A DNA stretch of 64,000 nt from Enchytraeus crypticus (Eukaryota; Annelida; Clitellata; Enchytraeida; Enchytraeidae), in the NCBI GenBank assembly GCA_905160935.1, contig CAJHZI010000273.1, positions 37,501 through 101,500 of the forward strand, in the 5' to 3' direction. A model generated the notes under the pieces. It did not search any database. It was given only the letters and a program-made list of their open reading frames with translations, and was not told the DNA's origin. A program made the position numbers and the translations under genes. This document shows, piece after piece, positions 1 through 11,528 of the stretch (the first letter of the stretch is position 1; each line of letters begins with the position of its first letter).

Positions 1-160
1 GATTGTTTGCGGAGGTCCTATTCTGCAGTGATCCCAACCACACCCGGGCTCAACACGGGCAATGTAGCCTTTAGCATGGGAATAATATGGCTCCGGGGGT
101 GTTTTCCCTTAGCCTTCATCAGTTCTTGCTCAGTCACCTCAAACGACACGTGCAGTATAA
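1..160 (-). mobile_element. SINE S-B, partial, with two head modules
   Basis: On the minus strand this holds the S-B middle (the module containing GTAGCC, then a GGGAA..ATATGGCT stretch, about 62-100) flanked by two copies of the SINE head. One ends in CCCGTGTTGAGCCCGG (1-56); the other carries the CACGTG/GGTCTATTCTT module (about 143-175). The element runs off the left edge. Matches are to other copies in the window, best at 5368-5740 and 31982-32330. Confidence 0.6.
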
Positions 161-1189
161 CGTAGGTCTATTCTTTAGTATCTGTAAGTGAAATAAGTTG
201 AGATGAGCACGGACGTTTGTTTGACTACAAAACTGCATTGTGAATAAACCGTGTTTTTATGGCAAAGCAGATTGTTTGGTTGACTGGTTGATATATAGCA
301 ATTGCTTGACGTTGTAATAGTAACTGCTGTTTTGTTTTGTAGGTTTGGTCTAGTTGACAAGTCGTCGTTTTGAAATGAACGCAGGTGATTTCTATACACT
401 TTGAACGTAGAAGAATATAGTAGCACTAATTACAGAAAGTTGAACCGCCAACCTTTTGCGTTTCGAGTGCTTCAAACTTTACATTATTATTTCCAGAAAC
501 TCTATAAACTGCTGATATCAAAATAGGAAAACTGGAAGTGCAAGTATCAAGTTAATGAATAAATGTAAGCAAACATTAACCAGTCGTTTCTTATAGACAT
601 GTCAAGCGAGTGTAATTAATAACGAGACAGATTTTCACCGACTTATAAAGTCAGACTGATGACTGTAAACAACAAGTATATAGACTTTCACGTGTTAATG
701 CGGCTCAATCCACGTAATATAACCATTTCAATCTAAAACAAATTGACAGAAAAATTCTAATAGATGTACTAAGATGTACTAAGTTAATTTTAATGAAGTA
801 AGTAGAAAACACTCCCAAGCAACTCTTAGACGATTTCATCACTATATTGTATTTTGAAGACTCGTAAAAAATAAGTCGAACACTTCAGGCCTTTTCTGAA
901 CAACCTGAGCCTGAGAGTAATTTTGCGTAGAAACTGAAATTTAATTTAAAAACTGACTGAACAAGTGAAAAAGTATTCTAAGACGGAAACCTGATTCAGA
1001 CTGCCTAGATCTCCATCATCTACAGTCTGGGTTCTGGTATTCTTGAAAGGTAAGTTGTAACTTGTTCTAAATTTTTAGTTTTGCTAACGGTATTTTTTCG
1101 TTGTTTTAAATGAGACTGGTTCATAACAGAATCATAAAGTTGTATGATTATAGAAAGATTGGTTAATATGACGTATTTATAACGTTTGT
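161..1189. other. A+T-rich stretch, nothing recognised
   Basis: Low G+C sequence with scattered stops in all frames. The longest open frame (minus strand, about 175-426) has no domain and no coding-like composition. No repeat family defined elsewhere in the window was seen here. Confidence 0.5.
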
Positions 1190-1535
1190 ATCGCCAATCA
1201 GTAAATCACTCAATCAATGAGCCTTTAGTCAGTCAATTAAGTGATCAATCAATGTGGATATGATAAGCCACTAAATTAATTGACTCGTAAGAATTTAATT
1301 AATCTGCAAATCAATCATTCCATTAGAATTTAATTAATCGATTCTTCGAGCATTTACTGAGGATTTAACCAATCCGTAAATCATTCAATTAGTAAGCATT
1401 TAAATCAATCTGTAAATCAATCAATCAGTGAGAATTAAATAAATCTGTAAAGCAACTTTTCAAAGATGATTTAAATAATCAGTAAATCAATCAAGGATGA
1501 TCTTTCATCGGTCATTAATCAATCAATTTTGATTT
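1190..1535. repeat. Degenerate AATCAATCAGT-type tandem repeat
   Basis: Repeated short blocks such as AATCAATCAATGAG and GAATTTAATTAATC recur at roughly 25-35 bp spacing with much divergence. It looks like an old minisatellite built from AATC tetramers. Copy number cannot be counted reliably because of decay. Confidence 0.6.
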
Positions 1536-2543
1536 AACTTCCGGTTTTCATCAATAGATGATGTTAAGGGACGTAACTTGTATACTTCCAATCTGCGTAA
1601 TTTTTATGTTTTGTATGTGTTATGTTTTTGTATTCTTCATTCAACCAATGCGTATGCCCAAGCCTTAATGGAAAATCAACTCCCTTTAATCTTCCATTTG
1701 TACATTATATTTTAATTTTTCTCTTTAACTCGCTCATTGTTATTAAATATTCATATTATATCTTTTAATAATATCACTTGCTAAATTTTATATCTTTATA
1801 TTTGCAACTTAACTTCGATTTGAATTAGTTCTAATGGGCTTTTCTTTATTAGCTACTTTTAAACTATTTAAGCCCTAATTTCTGCGTCTATTATTTAGAA
1901 ACTAAAATGATGTACTTTATATCTACTCAAGAGTATTTTAATTGGACAAACCAGTTGCTTTAGTAGTACAAACTATTTAGTGTGAAATACTTTTCTCAAA
2001 GTGGCTCGTTCGCGAAGAAACATGTGTTTCTGAAGTGAAATATTCCATGAAACTGATAAATTAAAAGACAATTATAGAAGCACCTTGTAGTATTTTAAAC
2101 ACTAGAGGAGTGAGCTATTACGTTTTTGTACTAGGTGTTAATACTGTCTAATACATTGTTCGCCTATGTGCATAGATCTAACACAATATTTTCAAAATAA
2201 TTATTTCATTATCACCTTAAATTATTATATTAGGGCGACTTGAAATAGTTAATTTTCTTTTTTAAACTGATACAAAGCGATATCCAAGATACTATCTAGA
2301 ATTAAATTCTTAAACTCAGTGGACATATTTTCAGAAAATCACTAATTAAGTATTTAGCTGACCGAATGAAGAGCTAATGTTTCCGAGGGAGCGACTATTG
2401 GGATACATGTAAGTAAAGGCATTGCCGGCTCACTTAAATGGAGTACTGAAATTAAACAATTTCACTGAACCATTTTATTATATGAATATTATTTTTTCAA
2501 AATAATTTATTTTGTTCTGAAAGTTTTTAAAAACAAATAGAAA
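1536..2543. other. A+T-rich stretch, nothing recognised
   Basis: No open frame with protein-like composition, no clear repeat and no RNA-gene signature seen. Confidence 0.5.
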
Positions 2544-2615
2544 AGAAGGTCTCTTCGTATCAAGGTCCTAGTTAAACTGAGAATGAATGGAAGAAGAAGA
2601 AGAAGATGATGAATT
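2544..2615 (+). mobile_element. SINE S-H, 3'-end fragment
   Basis: Carries the S-H 3' end: a GTCTCTTCGTATC block, then GGTCCTAGTTAAACTGAGA, ending in a (GAA)n/(GAT)n tail. It is 5'-truncated compared with 27484-27764. Confidence 0.65.
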
Positions 2616-2757
2616 AATTAATTTTGTTAATTATCTTTGGATGAATAAATTTGCAGAGAGATACTGAACTCTTTATAGTGTCGTATTATTCTTATTTTGT
2701 GATTTTTAAAATGGTACACTGAGTTTGATATATTGCAGCAAAAATGTCAAAAGAGAC

Positions 2758-2890
2758 TATGATTTCTTTCTTTGAACTGGATTTAAAAACTTCAAATTCA
2801 ACGCCGTTTTCCTGTCTTGAATCATGTCAGAGACGAATCGAACACTGGATTTGAATCCCTAACGTACCGATCTTCAGCTGGATAACTTTC
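2758..2890 (-). mobile_element. Degenerate tRNA-headed SINE remnant (S-C-like)
   Basis: Faint minus-strand match to the S-A/S-C core: TTTCCTGTCTTGAATCATGTCAG-like block followed by GGATTTGAATCCCT, which resembles an inverted pol III B box, then a position-specific match to the head. Heavily diverged, so the family assignment is tentative. Confidence 0.4.
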
Positions 2891-3132
2891 AAACAGGGCT
2901 ACAGGTTCAATCAATTACTGCAACAGAACCACAACACAGCAACGTGCACATACATTCACCATATCTGCGTTTACTTGAGGGGTTTCAAGGAAGATAAATA
3001 TTTAATCTACACCGCTTCTTCCACTTAAGATAATAGACTGCCGTGGAAAGATGCGAGAAGTTCTTTCCTTTCTTATTAATCTCAAAACAGGATATGATTA
3101 TAAGACGAGACTGGAAGATTAGCTTCAACACT

Positions 3133-3338
3133 ACGCTAACATTGGTTAAGCCTATTATTATATCACTAACATTGGTTAAACCTCTTATTATATCACTAAC
3201 ATTGGTTAGACCTCTTATTATATCACTAACATTGGTTAAACCTCTTATTATATCACCAACATTGGTTAAACCTCTTATTATATCACTAACATTGGTTAAA
3301 CCTCTTATTATATCCCTCGCTAACAATGGTTAAACCTA
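3133..3338. repeat. 30-bp minisatellite, about 7 units
   Basis: The unit CTAACATTGGTTAAACCTC plus a TTATTATATCA block (30 bp in all) repeats about seven times with only a few substitutions. Because 30 is a multiple of three, both strands give long repetitive open frames (SLTLVKPLII-type); these are artefacts and not genes. Confidence 0.95.
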
Positions 3339-3342
3339 CCAT

Positions 3343-4860
3343 CATGTTCATAAAGTAAACTAATCAGGTGTTGCTGAAACAGCGTTGAATAGCTGAATGT
3401 GTAGGATGCATACCTGAAAGCAGAAGGGCATCAGTTCTATTCATAATTGGATCGCCATTGTATATTATTGTTATGCGTTAAGCCTTTTAAAGATTTTAAT
3501 GAAGCTTTACGAGTCAGTGTCAGTAGGTATACATTGAGCAAGAGGGCTAATCGATTCTTCTAAAGAGCACCTCATTGATTAATGACATTTTCTCAAAAAT
3601 TATGTCGTAGTACCTGGGCTATAATTTATTTGGTTTAGAATCGATTTTCTCATTTATTTTCGCTTCTAATTAAATGATTTTGCATGGAGAACTTGCAATT
3701 ATCATAATATAGAAATTTTGTATATTCAACTATTACTAACATTTTATTAGAATCTGGTGTTTTGAGCTCAGAAATTGTTGTTTATTGAAATACTGTAATT
3801 GATTACTGCTATTAAGTTGTGGATGTCTAGTTCTTCAGAATCATTGTTTTGATTAAATATATAATTATTACTCATTTCTCGCTAGGAACTATTTGCTAAA
3901 TTAACTGTCAAATGTATTTTTTAAATTGCAACAAAAACCAGTTTTTTGCTGTACCACTTCCTGATTACTTGACCACTTGGACTAGATGCTAAGTAGCATT
4001 TACTTTACAATATGTTAAATGCGAAGTGGTAGAAAATTAACGAAACTGCAAACATTTAGAAAGATACCTTAATACTGCGTATCTTAGCTGATATTTCGAA
4101 GAAATCTTGCACAGGATTATTCATTCCTGGAAGCCGGATGACTTTTTGTCATAAATTTTTAAATTGAAATGTCTGGTAATGTGATATTTCAAACGAGTAT
4201 CAGCTCAAAAAATATTTTTTGCCTTGAATATTTTGTGTTCTCTTTCACTTAAATTTGCATCGTACTCGATATTTTTGTCACAATAATTCTTAATCTCCTA
4301 TTTATTTTTTATTAACAACAATTAGAAAATAGGTTATTTAAAAGAATATAGCAAAATTGTAAAATTGACAAATAATCAAGAACATTATACCAATTTGGGC
4401 TGAATTCTCTCACTGTGCAAATTCAAAATGAAAGACTAATTAATTAATTAATTAATTAATTAATAATTGTTGTTACTGCAAATAATTTCCATTTCATTTC
4501 AGTTTAGTTTCTTGTTTAGTTTCTAGTTAAATGTTTCCTATTGGCTCTTTATTATGACAAGATAAACAAATGAAAAAGGTTGAATCTAAACTGTGTCAAA
4601 CAAATAAAGTTGTTCACCATTGCCTCAGCAGGAATTTGAGCGATGGACGCAATAAAACGTTAAACACCGTTTAACGCCGGTTTCCTCTCTTGAAATAAAT
4701 CAAAGATCAGGGAGAGAAGTTAATTTCATCTGCTGAGTTGATGTCATTAACGGGATTGAGAATTAAACGTTTACTAAATCGAACAGGGTTTTATATTTTA
4801 TCAATCACACGAAAACGTGCTAACGACGAGCATAGGAATTGACATCCCACTAAGTATTAT
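3343..4860. other. A+T-rich stretch with an (AATT)n run and a SINE-core fragment
   Basis: Mostly featureless. An (AATT)n microsatellite lies at about 4436-4465. At about 4655-4760 there is a weak match to the SINE central domain (ACGTTAAAC.., then GGTTTCCTCTCTTGA), minus-strand sense. No coding region is seen. Confidence 0.5.
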
Positions 4861-4864
4861 TATA

Positions 4865-5084
4865 CATCATCATCATCTTCTTCTTCCTTAAATCACAGTT
4901 TAACCAGAGTCGGGATATGAATCCATTCGTTTAAGTTTTTGTAGCAGTTTCTGGAGCCTATGCGCTCACCAACCGAATGCCTTTTCTGACGTTGGTTTGG
5001 ATCTAATTTTTATGTCACCTTCTACGACACATGCATATTTACACTGTTGGTCTATTCTGAAAGCAACCCGGACACAAGACGGGG
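4865..5084 (-). mobile_element. SINE S-H, near-complete copy lacking one internal block
   Basis: Read on the minus strand it starts in the shared SINE head (CCCGTCTTGTGTCCGGGTTG), continues through GACCAACAGTG and GGCGCATAGGCTCCAGAAAC-type modules and ends in GAAGAAGATGATGATGATG. The internal block present at 27650-27700 is missing, so this is either a deletion variant or a subfamily. Confidence 0.85.
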
Positions 5085-5367
5085 AAAACTATTTTTATAC
5101 TTGAACTAACTACTATTACACATGCATTACAATACTTAAAAATTATATTAAGTTAAAAGTTTAAATTATATTAAAATACATTTCAAGAATACTGAAACGC
5201 ATCTTTCTTTTCAAAGGCCTTCCTGTAAATTCTGATCATTGATTATTTTAAATATCCTAGATTTTGACATCTTAGTTACAATATGTATGATAGTTTTTGA
5301 CACGTGATGATTGTTAATATGTTTATTGCATTGTATACTGTTGTATTGTATTGTATTGTATTGCATT

Positions 5368-5740
5368 CCCCGTGTTGTGCTCGGCTGTGGTTGGACCACT
5401 GCAGAATAGGGCAACCGCAAACAATCTGCTGCGTGTATGTAAGAGGCGACTAAAGGCAGGAGCTGAGGATGGCAAGAGGGTACCCACCTCACCATTAAAT
5501 ATTTTCCCCTAGGATTAAATGGTAATTAATCCACCTAACTGAGGAAGGCAACGGGAAACCACCTCAGAAGCCATATTTTTTCCAAGCTATAGGCTACATA
5601 AGGTATGAATAAGGCATAGACTTTGTGAAGGGGGATTAACTTGTTGATCTAAGGAGTGCTCTTATGGAGCGAGAAAACCGACTAAACAGTATGAATATGT
5701 ACCTTGAACCTGCCACTTGGCTGTGCACTGAAGAAGAAGA
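5368..5740 (+). mobile_element. SINE S-B, full-length reference copy
   Basis: About 373 bp. The order is: head (CCCGTGTTGTGCTCGGCTG ... CACTGCAGAATAGGGCAAC), GTAAGAGGCGACTAAAGG module, AACTGAGGAAGGCAACGGG block, AAGCTATAGGCTACATAAGG block, TTAACTTGTTGATCTAAGG block, then the 3' tail TACCTTGAACCTGCCACTTG..GTGCACTG and (GAA)n. A (TTGTA)n pentamer run lies just upstream (5338-5365). The 3' tail matches LINE L-1 (see 8401-8869), which suggests the LINE supplied the enzymes for its mobility. No protein is encoded; the open frame crossing its 3' end (5664-5975) is incidental. Confidence 0.9.
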
Positions 5741-7360
5741 TTGTATACGGCTTGCTTTATCGTATGTAATTAGTGAAAAGTATAGAGATGCTTTTGAAAG
5801 ATATACTTTAATAAACATTAAACTCAACCTCGTCTGGAAGCAAAACCGATCATTTCACACAATTTTCTCTGCAGATAAATACACTGAAAACTATGAGTGT
5901 CAGAACATTTACAAGTTCTTAAACCCATATTTCTCAAATTCAAACGTGGGCGATGAAGTCGACAGAATTCAATAATTTCCTTATGTGTGTATTGCGCAGT
6001 GCTCAGGAAAAATCTCAGGAATTAAGACGACACGGTATGGATTAGTATTAGGAAATAAATCAAAAAGAAACTAAAGATATGAAGAAAATCTAAAAAGGAA
6101 ACGGAACTTCTTCGCAGTTTTCTGTTCATTTAGCGGCTTCACGTTTGTAAAATGGGATGGCTGAGCGAGAGAGGGTTTCAATTACATGAAACCTGACGAC
6201 TTTATTCAGCGACCATATAATACTGGCAAACATTTATATTTCTTCCGTAACACGATTTTGTAAGAGCTATTGCTAAATATAAAAACATTTTGAGGAAGAG
6301 TAAGAAATATAAAAGGTATTATTAGTAATGTTTTACTTCATAATGCTATCTATTTGACACAAGTATTTGAGAACTTCACTTCCAGTGAAATATAGTTTTT
6401 ACTTTAATATGAAAAATTAACTCGGTAGTACCAGTATTGTCTACGGGTTGATAAAGAATGCACCAACTGTAGACCTGTACGTGTTGAAAAAGGCTACAAT
6501 CTCTAAGTTCCAAACCAACGTCAAAAAGGGCATTTGTTTGGTGAATGGTGAGCGCCTAGGCTCAAGAATTTGCTACAAAATTATATATTTTTCATGTGAT
6601 TCATGAATAAAATTTTGTGGTTTGAGAAATTTAATACTAATTTAACCACTTAGTTATTAATAGATAAGACTTTTACTATGTACTGAGAAAGTAACCTTTT
6701 CTAATCTTTGCTCTCGGTTATTTTTCGAAGCTCTTTCGTTGATATCCAAAATACATTACAAGTTTTTCAAGCTCCTTTGAACGTGTTTATACAGCTTGTC
6801 ATATCCTCGTAGTTGCAATTCTGTGAATTGAAAATCAGGATCTGTTTACGTTGTACACAACAACTGATCAAAGTAAGAGATGCCAACTTTAATCATCACA
6901 GAAATAGAATTTCATTTTACTAATGAAGGGTGTTTTACATTAAAGAAGAAGAAGTTGTTCTACACATTGATTCTTTCTTGATTAGTTGCTATTTGCGCAA
7001 CACACATGTACATGTAAACATTCGTGTTGATGGTAAGTTATAATGAATGAAAGCTACTGTACAGTATAGGTTCATTTAACGTCCGTCTCCAATCATGAGG
7101 TTTTCAAGGTTCACAGGATTGGCCGAGATTCTATCAACAATGAAATAATCATAATGGAATTATTAATTAATGGTATTCATGATAAGCACTCTTATACCGA
7201 AGGAAAACCGATAAGAAATGAAGATTTTAAGTCAGATTTTCGTTAAAACTCTGCTTAAATAAAGACATTCGCTAAGTCCGCGAATCAGTCATGTAGCAAA
7301 TGAGAAAAATTGTAACAAACCTAACTGCAGCCTTTAGCTAGTAAAGTAGGCTGCTGCTGC
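5741..7360. other. Mostly featureless, with an S-H fragment at 6448-6590
   Basis: At about 6448-6590 (+) there is an S-H fragment containing CACCAACTGTAGACC, CCAAACCAACGTC and GGTGAGCGCCTAGGCTC modules, with both ends missing. The rest shows no gene or repeat that I can name. Confidence 0.55.
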
Positions 7361-7383
7361 TGATGATTTTGATGATGACGATT

Positions 7384-7426
<43 letters not shown>

Positions 7427-7475
7427 CGATGATGATGATGATGATGATTATGACGACGACGATGACGACGATTTC
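7361..7475. repeat. (GAT)n microsatellite
   Basis: Imperfect GAT/GAC trinucleotide run of about 110 bp. Trinucleotide GAT is the tail type of SINE S-H, so this may have started from such a tail, but no S-H body is recognisable next to it. Confidence 0.85.
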
Positions 7476-7668
7476 AGATGGCTTTCCTCAGCGTTCGATT
7501 AATTGCGCTTCATTATTATGATTATGCATAATTATATACTAGCGTGCATCACGCATAGCGGACGACTGATTAATATTAAAATTAAAATTGAACCCCCATT
7601 ATAGTCCTGCTAAAATTATTATATATGATATTATCAATACGTTTTAATGGCACATGTACTTACAACTT

Positions 7669-7707
<39 letters not shown>

Positions 7708-7830
7708 GACTCAGGTCCACGGTACATACTAATACTCAGTCTCTGATGTTACTCTCCTTCTAGAGCACTCCATAGATCAGCAAGTTAATCTCTTCACAAA
7801 AGGCACTAGCTTACCCATACCTTATGTACA
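7669..7830 (-). mobile_element. SINE S-B, 3' half with (GA)n tail
   Basis: Minus-strand copy: the (CT)n run at 7669-7702 is the complement of the tail, followed by the complement of the tail block, the AGAGCACTC block and the TTAACTTG..GATC block. It is truncated beyond the ACATAAGG module. Confidence 0.75.
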
Positions 7831-8372
7831 CTTGACCTTGTAGAAATATACCAAAAAATTACAATTTGAAAATTATTTACAATTATTAGTTACATGCAGT
7901 TTACTGAGTAATCTAACTCATCGTCGTATGCTGACTTATCTTGGCTTTGAAGTCAGGCCATGCAATTGCATAAAATACGAACACTGTAGCCCTTTCGCCA
8001 TATCCTCTCCCAAGCAATTCAGTGAATTGATCTTGTTGAAGCAAATTCCTTAACTCTTGTTCTGCATTAGATGACTCTTAATAAGCACATACAGTTATCT
8101 CAGAGTTTAATTCTTTATATTTCTACTTCTGAGAAAAATGATTTACTGAACTCTGGCGATATCAATTCTTTTTCTAGTAAAGCTTTAATGTCGCTTAGCC
8201 TCATCAGTCATATTGGAATGGAATGAGCGAAGCATGAGTATCAGTGACATTCATACTTTGCTCATTCCCTTCTTTGTTGCAAAATTAGTCTGAGCTTTGC
8301 ATCTTGATATCAAAGTCAAAATGAGAGGTCGCCTAAGATAGCTAGCTAATAACTAGGATTATATAGGATAGG
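7831..8372. other. Nothing recognised
   Basis: No gene, RNA or known repeat module seen between the S-B copy and the LINE target site. Confidence 0.45.
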
Positions 8373-8400
8373 TTTATGATTATTGGATAAGATAGATTTA
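8373..8400. repeat. Target-site duplication, left copy of LINE L-1
   Basis: A 28-bp segment that recurs at 8870-8897 with 26 of 28 positions identical. It lies exactly where homology to the other L-1 copy (34895-35520) starts, so I read it as the left target-site duplication. Confidence 0.8.
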
Positions 8401-8869
8401 CTAATAACAAAAAGTCTAAAGAAAGACACAAAGATAAAGATAGTGAAAACTTTGGTTTGGACCACGCTACTGTATGGATGTGAAACATGGACCTTAAGGA
8501 AGGAAGATATAGGAAACTGGAGGCATTGGAAATGGGGATTTGGAGAAGAATGGGGAGGATTAGCTGGACCCAAAAGGTTACAAATGAGGAAGTCCTGGAG
8601 AGAGTTGGCACAAATAGACAGTTGATAAATGTATTAAGAAATAGGAAGAAGAGTTGGATAGGACACAGTCTAAGGGGAGAAGGTCTATTAAAAGAGGTCA
8701 TAGAAGGTAGAATGGAAGGAAAAAGAGGCAGGGGCAGGCCGAGATTAGGTATGTTAGACGATTTAAAGACCCACTCATATGTGGAAATGAAGAGGAAGGC
8801 GGAAGACAGAGAAGAGTGGAGGCGTTATGTACCATGGACCTGCCAGTAGGCAGTGCACTAACAGAGAGA
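8401..8869 (+). mobile_element. LINE L-1, 5'-truncated copy (C-terminal end of ORF2)
   Basis: Encodes the C-terminal end of a non-LTR retrotransposon reverse-transcriptase protein. Recognisable blocks in order: KTLVWTTLLYGCETWTLRKE, then in the next frame RKLEALEM.IWRRM.RISWTQ, KVTNEEVLERVGTNRQLI, RKKSWIGHSLRGEGLLKEVI, EGKRGRGRPRLGMLDDLK, KAEDREEWRRYVPWTCQ and a stop at 8847-8849. One frameshift near 8509 separates the two parts. This is the tail common to endonuclease-reverse transcriptase LINEs (RTE-like or Jockey-group; clade not certain). The 3' UTR is only about 20 nt and ends in a short (AGAG) run. A hairpin CTGCC-AGTA-GGCAG (8840-8853) spans the stop codon. It is flanked by a 28-bp near-perfect duplication. 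Confidence 0.9.
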
Positions 8870-8897
8870 TTTATGATTATTAGAAAAGATAGATTTA
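8870..8897. repeat. Target-site duplication, right copy of LINE L-1
   Basis: Partner of 8373-8400, with two mismatches in 28 bp. It directly follows the LINE's AG-rich terminus. Confidence 0.8.
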
Positions 8898-9669
8898 TGG
8901 GTAAATTTGTGTTTCCGAGATGTTACTCTCTGATCTGCTCTACCGGGAATTTCTTTCTCGACTTCTTGAAAAAAAGCATTTAAATTTCATAACGTTAACT
9001 GACTCTCTACACACTGGACTATTTAGCAAATCAAAAGCATTTTAAGAACAAAATCAGATTTCAAAATATAAAAATATAGTCATTGTTTGAATTTAATAAT
9101 TAATATATTAAAAATAGTAAGATTTAAAATAGACTGAGAGATCTATCACACATATGCGTTGGATCAGTATGGCCTTATATAATCACTGGAAATACTTTAC
9201 TATTGGATTTATGTGATGCAGAAAATAGACGTCAATTATTCTAAATTATATTGAAATTTAATTAGACTAATTTTGCCACTTTAATTTCCATTCATTTCTC
9301 CAAACATGCCCTGCCAAATTATCAACGAAAATGTACACATATTAGATCCAATCAACAAATCGAAACAATCAATAATTTAAAATATCCAAATACAATTATG
9401 ATGTCCAATTGCGTAACTTTGTTGGCTGTTTCTCCAGCAGGTCAACCTCTTGCCCAAATAGTCCTTGAGATCCAAGATTTACAAAAAAAACGATGAAAAA
9501 CGAGACTCAACCGAGTGCAAGTCCATTGTTCTTTGCATGATGGCTCTACCATGATTTTATAGAGGAAAGATTTGACTTTTACTGTTGCATTGAAAAATAG
9601 TATTTCACTAACAAAATATAATCTCAACTGCAAAAGAATAAATTGCATAGATTGAAAAGGATATGAATT
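8898..9669. other. A+T-rich stretch, nothing recognised
   Basis: No credible gene or repeat. The small minus-strand open frame at about 9442-9678 has no recognisable domain. Confidence 0.45.
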
Positions 9670-9912
9670 AAGTTTCATAGGCGGGTAAAAGCTCTTCGAT
9701 CTTTCCGGTCCACCTTAAGCTCTTGAACTAAGATCAACACGTAAACCTCCATTCCGGTTTTACCCGTCCTTGGACTGATTAATGGGATTTGATACGCACC
9801 GTTTTTTGACCGTATCTGCTCATAGGATTTTATTTGGTTTCATAACCCTCAGTGTGTTCATAGACAACAGTAGCACTTTAATCACATTGTTGTTGTCGTT
9901 GTTGTTGATAAC
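9670..9912 (+). mobile_element. R-G family element with (GTT)n tail
   Basis: About 240 bp. It starts in a block readable as FHRR.K (weakly like the C-terminus of CR1/L2-type LINE proteins), followed by CCATTCCGG, GGACTGA, GCACCGTTTTTTGACC and AACAGTAGCACT modules, ending in (GTT)n. It matches the fuller copy at 63036-63300 (opposite strand). It could be a LINE 3' end or a SINE using that end. Confidence 0.75.
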
Positions 9913-11528
9913 TTGAATGTTCGCCTACTACAGCAACATATAATATATAAATCGCCTTACAGTGATCACATACGATCAACCTGAACCCGACCTAGTCCGG
10001 CATTCATAGGCACGCCTCCTCTACAGAATCCTGCTTTAATTTCCTGTTGTTTGATTCCTCACGATGTAGAAATAAGATTTCTTTTTCATTACTTCCGCGA
10101 AGCCGCACGCTGGACTAATGTCCACCAACATACTCTGCCGTGGCTAAGACAAAATATTGATAAACGACTGCAGAGGTATGCTGCTGTAGTATGGCTTTGT
10201 GAAAACTCTGTCTTCCATAGCTTCTGATTCCTCTCCACTTGTTTGCAAATACTTCGTACTTTGGTCGTTAATGAGATACGATATTGTTTGTTATCTTCAG
10301 TGGTCATTGATGAGATGAGAACTGAAATTGTTTGTTTTTCGCAGTAGAATGGAATTGAAATAGACAATTAATATTGATAATCTTTACCTTTACATAACAT
10401 CTTTATTACATAGCGGTGTGACTTCTGCATTATAGCCCTTAACTTTGTCATAGATACCGCTAATTTCTAATTTCATTATGACTACTGTATTGTTGTTTAA
10501 ATTAAACAAAGTTTCTCATAATTAGTAACGGTAAGTGCATTGTAATATACATGTATTAACCCATATATATACATGTATATATATATATATATATATATTT
10601 CTAAATTTATATATATATTACACTATAATAGTAAATTAAATGCATTAAACATCTAATTAGTCAATTAGCTTACCGGTCCTATGAATGCCCGACATCTGTC
10701 AAAAAGAGAAACTAGAATAATTAAATACAACTCCAGATAATTTTTGGAATTTAATGATGACTTGAAGAGCTTCAATGTACCAACAGAACACTATCCGCTC
10801 AGGAAATAGTAATTAAATAACAATAAATATTATTTATTACTTAATTAGTAACAATAAATTGGTATTAGCAATGAAAACTAAATTTAGGATACAGAGTTGT
10901 AGCTGCAAGTTATGACTTAAACCTACTTCCTCTAATTTATTAACAAAGAGATTTAAAAGTTAAAATTAGACTTTAATGCTCTTAGCCTTTGAACAATTAA
11001 ATCGTAAGCAATTAAAACTAACGATGCATTTCGCAGACAAACAAACTTTATTCTTAATAGTACTCTTCAAATACTTATAAAGCATTTGCAATTAAAATAT
11101 AGGAACAGAGTTTTTCTAAAATAAATCTATTTAACTACATGTAGGTAGAAAATATCAAACGCAAACCTTCAGAATCATAATTAGTTTAACATTTTGATGT
11201 ACTGTACCCTATTTAAACAACACTTAAGATCCTGATCAGATCTTTGATATGACAATTGCTGTAGAGGCATTGTATGTCGATCTTGCATTTTGTTTCTCTG
11301 CTGAAAAATAAACATATTATCTATATAGCTATCTGCAATTTAATTAAAAATACATATAAAATACTATCCTTTAAAATAAAATGTGCAGAACAGATTGCAA
11401 GCTTGCAGTAAGGCACCCTATTGAATAGACAAACAGTACTCACTAAGCTATGTATTTTAAGAAAATTAGAAATTGTTTAAAAATGAAGAATAATGTGTTT
11501 TAATAATACGGAAATGCGTAGCCTGCAT
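9913..11528. other. A+T-rich stretch with one (AT)n run
   Basis: Contains an (AT)n microsatellite at about 10562-10622. Otherwise no open frame with protein-like composition and no repeat family known from the rest of the window. Confidence 0.5.

Noticed and set aside
2985-3333. Overlapping open frames on both strands with ~10-residue repeats
   Set aside because: Produced by a 30-bp minisatellite, whose period is a multiple of three.
3133-3338. CRISPR-like array
   Set aside because: Units are head-to-tail with no variable spacers, and the genome is clearly animal.
5664-5975. 103-codon open frame as a small gene
   Set aside because: The first third is SINE S-B; the rest has no recognisable domain and no start or splice evidence.
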